Positions 61,282 to 64,000 of a stretch of DNA of 64,000 nucleotides are shown in pieces. Each line of letters opens with the position of its first letter. Within the stretch, counting starts at the first letter, position 1. Source of the DNA: CAYJCL01 sp964370475 (GTDB lineage Bacteria; Bacillota_I; Bacilli_A; RF39; UBA660); the NCBI GenBank assembly GCA_964370475.1, contig CAYJJI010000004.1, positions 12,184 to 76,183 of the forward strand, given 5' to 3'. The position numbers and the translations under genes are program-made. Below the pieces are notes generated by a model. The model made no database searches, was not told the DNA's origin, and was given only the letters and a program-made list of their open reading frames with translations.

Positions 61282-61470
61282 ATGGAATTAAAAGACAAAA
61301 CTATCGTTTGTAAAGAATGTGATAAAGAATTTACTTTTACAGTTAGAGATCAAGAATTCTACAAAGAAAAAGGTTTCGATAACGAACCTCAAAGATGTAA
61401 AGAATGTCGTATTGCTAAGAAAAACGCAATGAACAAACCTAGAAATAATTTTAGAAAAGAAAATAACTAA
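61282..61470 (+). CDS. Zinc-ribbon domain protein
   Basis: A 62-residue protein. DKTIVCKECDKEFTFT, then FYKEKGFDNEPQRCKECR, i.e. two CxxC knuckles about 29 residues apart; this is the 'probable zinc-ribbon' (zf-trcl type) family. A basic, Asn-rich tail (KKNAMNKPRNNFRK) suggests nucleic-acid binding. Strong AGGAGG precedes ATG 61282. The stop is in the arm of a terminator shared with the lipoprotein gene. Confidence 0.82.
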   Translation: MELKDKTIVCKECDKEFTFTVRDQEFYKEKGFDNEPQRCKECRIAKKNAMNKPRNNFRKENN

Positions 61471-61490
61471 GAAATCTTAGTTATTTTTTT
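61461..61490. terminator. Bidirectional terminator
   Basis: AAATAACTAA (61461-61470), loop GAAATC, TTAGTTATTT (61477-61486), T-tract. The plus stop (61468-61470) and the minus stop (61481-61483) are both inside it. Confidence 0.88.
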
Positions 61491-61903
61491 AATGCAGTAG
61501 AACCGAAATCTTCAGCAAATTCATGACACCAAACTGACAAAGCGCTATAATTGTTAATGTCAACTGTTTCTGGAATAATCATAGTATACGTTTCATCTTC
61601 ATAAGCTTCTTCAAGCTCTTCACTTAATAAAATTTGATATAAAAAATCATCAGTTATATGACCAAGAGCAAGATATACATCCGGAGCAAGTCCATCATAA
61701 TTGAAATTAGTAATCTCTAAAGTGCCATCTTCGTAAATTTTAACATTACCAGATACATCGTGTGCATAAGTTTCTAGTGAACCTGTAAGTATTACTTCAG
61801 GTTTTTCTTCTTCAAGAATATCAATTTTTTTATCATCAGTAGAAGTAGAAGAACATCCAGCTAAAAAGATTAAAGATAAAAACATTAATAATATTTTTTT
61901 CAT
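61481..61903 (-). CDS. DM13-domain lipoprotein
   Basis: A 140-residue lipoprotein from ATG 61903 (complement), preceded by AAGGAGGATGCT. Signal ends LIFLAGC, a lipobox, so Cys18 would be lipidated and the protein anchored outside the membrane. The rest matches the DM13 domain: LTGSLETYAHDVSGNVKI, DGTLEITNF, APDVYLALG, and the final SALSVWCHEFAEDFGSTAL with the conserved Cys. DM13 proteins are thought to be involved in electron transfer or redox at the cell surface; the role here is not known. Confidence 0.82.
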   Translation of the reverse strand: MKKILLMFLSLIFLAGCSSTSTDDKKIDILEEEKPEVILTGSLETYAHDVSGNVKIYEDGTLEITNFNYDGLAPDVYLALGHITDDFLYQILLSEELEEAYEDETYTMIIPETVDINNYSALSVWCHEFAEDFGSTALKK

Positions 61904-61994
61904 AGCATCCTCCTTATAAATAAATAATATCACAAAAAAAATAAATAGTATAGATTACACCTTATATAATAAAATTATTATAAGGAGAGAATAA

Positions 61995-63902
61995 ATGTTT
62001 CAAAAAATAAAAAACGACCGTATCAAAATAGTGCTAATAACTGTAATAATAATTTTAATAATAATTATATTAAGAGTATTTTATATACAAATATTCAAAT
62101 ATGATGAATTAAACGAACTAGCTAACGACCTTTGGAGTAGAAATTTGCCAATAACAGCTCATAGAGGTGAAATCCTTGATCGTAACGGCAAAGTATTAGC
62201 AACTAACATTACAACTACATCATTAGTTCTAGTACCAAGTCAAATAATTAACAAAGAAGAAGTAGCAAAAAACTTAGCTAATATCTTACAAGTAGATTAC
62301 GAAGATATGCTAAGTCATGTAAACAAAAAAACATCTATAGAAAGAGTACACCCAGAAGGAAGGAATTTAGATAGTGAAATAAGTGATCAAATAAACAATT
62401 TAAATTATGATGGTGTTTATTTATTAAGAGAATCTAAAAGATATTACCCACATAATGAACTATTAGCAAATACATTAGGTTATGTAGGAATTGATAATCA
62501 AGGATTATCAGGATTAGAATTAGAATACGATGAGTATCTAACCGGAGAAAATGGTGCAATTAAATACTACTCAGATGGTCAAGGAAATCGTCTAGAAGTA
62601 AACGAAGTATATCAAGCACCGACAAGTGGAATAAATATTCAATTAACAATAGATTTAGATATTCAATTAGCAGTAGAAAGAGAACTAAACAATGCAGTAA
62701 GTAAGTATGATCCAGATAATGCTTTAATATTAGTTATGGATCCATCAAATGGAGAAGTCTTGGCAATGTCATCAAGACCCACATTTGATTCAAATAATTA
62801 CCAAGACTACAGCGAAGAAGTAATCAACAGAAATCTACCTATATGGATGACTTATGAACCAGGTTCAACATTTAAAATAATAACTCTAGCTTCATCTTTA
62901 GAAGAAGAAACTATCAACTTATTTGAAGATACATACTACGATTCAGGAAGTATAACAGTAGCAGGAACTAGGATAGGTTGTTGGAAACATGAAGGACACG
63001 GATTACAAACGATGTTACAAGTAGTCGAAAACTCTTGTAACCCAGGATTTGTAACAATGGGCCAAGAACTTGGTGCAGAAACTTTATTCAGATATATAAA
63101 AAACTTTGGTTTCGGAGAAAAAACAGGAATAGATCTTAATGGAGAAAGTATCGGAATAATGTTTAAAGAAGACGATATAGGTCCATTAGAACTTGCAACA
63201 ACTTCCTTTGGTCAAGGAATAAGTGTTACTCCAATTCAACAAGTGAATGCAATATCAGCAGCAATAAACGGAGGAACACTATATCAACCCCAAGTAGTAA
63301 AAAACTTCCTTGAACCAGTAACTAATACTGTAATAAAAACAATCGACGAAACTATAATTAGAGAAAATATAATTTCAGAAGAAACATCAAATTTAGTGAG
63401 ATATTCCCTTGAATCAGTAGTAGCTAACGGAACTGGAAAAAATGCATACATAGAAAATTACAAAGTAGGAGGAAAAACAGGAACTGCCCAAAAAGTAGAA
63501 AATGGTGCTTATTTAATAAATAACTATATAGTATCATTTATTGGATTTATGCCCACGGATAAACCAGAGTACATAATATATGTAGCGGTAGATAATCCAA
63601 AAGGAGTAACACAATATGGTGGAACAGTAGCAGCTCCAATAGCAAAAAATATATTTGAAGAAATAATCAGTATAAATAATTTAGAAGAAAGTGAAGACAC
63701 AATCCCAAAAGAATACACTTGGTTAGACCAAAAATACATTCAAATGCCAAATGTAACAGGATTACCAGAAAAAGAAGCAGCATCATTGCTAAAGGATTTT
63801 AAAATAGAATATACAGGAAGTGGAGATAATATCATTTACCAATCTCCAAAAGAAGGACTATTTATAAAAGAAGGAAGTACAATAAAATTATTATTAAATT
63901 AA
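61995..63902 (+). CDS. spoVD: SpoVD-like class B penicillin-binding protein with PASTA domain
   Basis: A 635-residue transpeptidase: N-terminal membrane helix (about 10-29), dimerisation domain (AHRGEILDRNGKVLATN), transpeptidase domain with STFK (Ser291), SCN (347-349) and KTG (494-496), and one C-terminal PASTA domain. Cys329 (GCWKHEGHG) and Cys348 (NSCNPGF) are 19 residues apart and correspond to the redox cysteine pair of Bacillus SpoVD (Cys332/Cys351 with Ser294), a hallmark that ordinary FtsI lacks. AAGGAGAG precedes ATG 61995. The likely next gene is mraY. Confidence 0.88.
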   Translation: MFQKIKNDRIKIVLITVIIILIIIILRVFYIQIFKYDELNELANDLWSRNLPITAHRGEILDRNGKVLATNITTTSLVLVPSQIINKEEVAKNLANILQVDYEDMLSHVNKKTSIERVHPEGRNLDSEISDQINNLNYDGVYLLRESKRYYPHNELLANTLGYVGIDNQGLSGLELEYDEYLTGENGAIKYYSDGQGNRLEVNEVYQAPTSGINIQLTIDLDIQLAVERELNNAVSKYDPDNALILVMDPSNGEVLAMSSRPTFDSNNYQDYSEEVINRNLPIWMTYEPGSTFKIITLASSLEEETINLFEDTYYDSGSITVAGTRIGCWKHEGHGLQTMLQVVENSCNPGFVTMGQELGAETLFRYIKNFGFGEKTGIDLNGESIGIMFKEDDIGPLELATTSFGQGISVTPIQQVNAISAAINGGTLYQPQVVKNFLEPVTNTVIKTIDETIIRENIISEETSNLVRYSLESVVANGTGKNAYIENYKVGGKTGTAQKVENGAYLINNYIVSFIGFMPTDKPEYIIYVAVDNPKGVTQYGGTVAAPIAKNIFEEIISINNLEESEDTIPKEYTWLDQKYIQMPNVTGLPEKEAASLLKDFKIEYTGSGDNIIYQSPKEGLFIKEGSTIKLLLN

Positions 63903-63983
63903 ATGTAAATTCTTGTCAAATTATTAGATATTGTTTTTTTCTTAAGAAAAATAAGATATAATATATAAGAAAGAGGTGACAAG

Positions 63984-64000
63984 ATGTTAATATTAGCAAA
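63984..64000 (+). CDS. Start of a CDS cut by the window edge, possibly mraY
   Basis: ATG 63984 follows AGGTGAC and a TATAAT (63957-63962), giving M-L-I-L-A at the N terminus. MraY proteins often begin like this and follow spoVD/pbp genes in the dcw cluster, but 17 bases are not enough to identify it. Confidence 0.3.

Noticed and set aside
1..64000. Mycoplasma-type genetic code (UGA as Trp), considered because of the strong AT bias
   Set aside because: UGA ends several well-conserved genes (nfo, rsmH, GDPD), and conserved Trp positions are encoded by UGG.
1..64000. CRISPR arrays, insertion sequences, prophage or attachment sites
   Set aside because: No regularly spaced repeats, transposase, integrase or phage structural genes were seen on either strand.

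Overview
The window is 64 kb of strongly AT-rich, gene-dense bacterial chromosome. UGA is used as a stop (for example the ends of the GDPD, nfo and rsmH genes) and Trp is encoded by UGG, so it is not the Mycoplasma/Spiroplasma code. The gene set (CIRCE-controlled hrcA-grpE-dnaK-dnaJ, T-box in front of valS, parE/parC, ylbD-ylbE, yqfT-like next to nfo, rsmH-ftsL-pbpB, Cna-B/thioester adhesin, DUF1292 and zinc-ribbon proteins) points to a low-GC Firmicute of the Bacilli/Erysipelotrichia/'RF39-like' type, with a peptidoglycan wall (three class B PBPs, murF, ddl, murD) and probably host- or gut-associated. The exact taxon cannot be fixed from sequence reading alone. No tRNA, rRNA, CRISPR array, insertion sequence or prophage was seen.

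Layout. 1-2.4 kb: a SpoIIID-like HTH protein, hemW and a short GDPD. 2.4-5.4 kb: two paralogous membrane-anchored proteins with WG-like repeats. 5.4-12.7 kb: heat-shock operon with two unusual guests, an unknown gene between grpE and dnaK and pepF between dnaK and dnaJ, followed by a GNAT. 12.7-21.3 kb: typA, surface and membrane proteins, a PilB/GspE ATPase and T-box-valS. 21.4-30.3 kb: topoisomerase IV genes with a membrane protein between them, ylbD-ylbE, a type IV prepilin, nfo and a yqfT-like gene. 30.3-40.2 kb: a PBP, L33, EF-P, an alpha/beta hydrolase, a membrane-anchored MurF-like ligase overlapping ddl, a broken hydrolase remnant, GrpB, a flavoprotein and a BspA-like LRR surface protein. 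40.3-51.5 kb: gmk, HAD, a HelD-like helicase with a long structured leader, a tight Nudix-JAMM-Nudix-HAD cluster, a SpoT-like HD protein, an AMP-binding enzyme and a hybrid histidine kinase. 51.6-64 kb: cell-division/cell-wall genes (rsmH, ftsL, pbpB, murD, spoVD-like, probable mraY start) interleaved with pyk, a sortase-like gene, a thioester adhesin and a DM13 lipoprotein.

Regulatory architecture is very compact. Many genes start 16-30 nt after an extended -10 box (TGnTATAAT), so the Shine-Dalgarno often lies at or near the expected transcription start. These promoters often sit immediately after the T-tract of the preceding gene's terminator, and stop codons are often inside terminator hairpins. 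Against that background, long leaders (valS T-box, the helD leader) and the duplicated CIRCE-like operator stand out.

Most promising second looks: the helD/Nudix/JAMM/Nudix/HAD cluster with its terminator-like leader; the SpoVD-type PBP carrying the redox cysteine pair together with other sporulation-type genes; the sortase-like protein without an obvious catalytic Arg near a thioester adhesin without a normal sorting tail; and the recurring terminator/extended -10 junctions.
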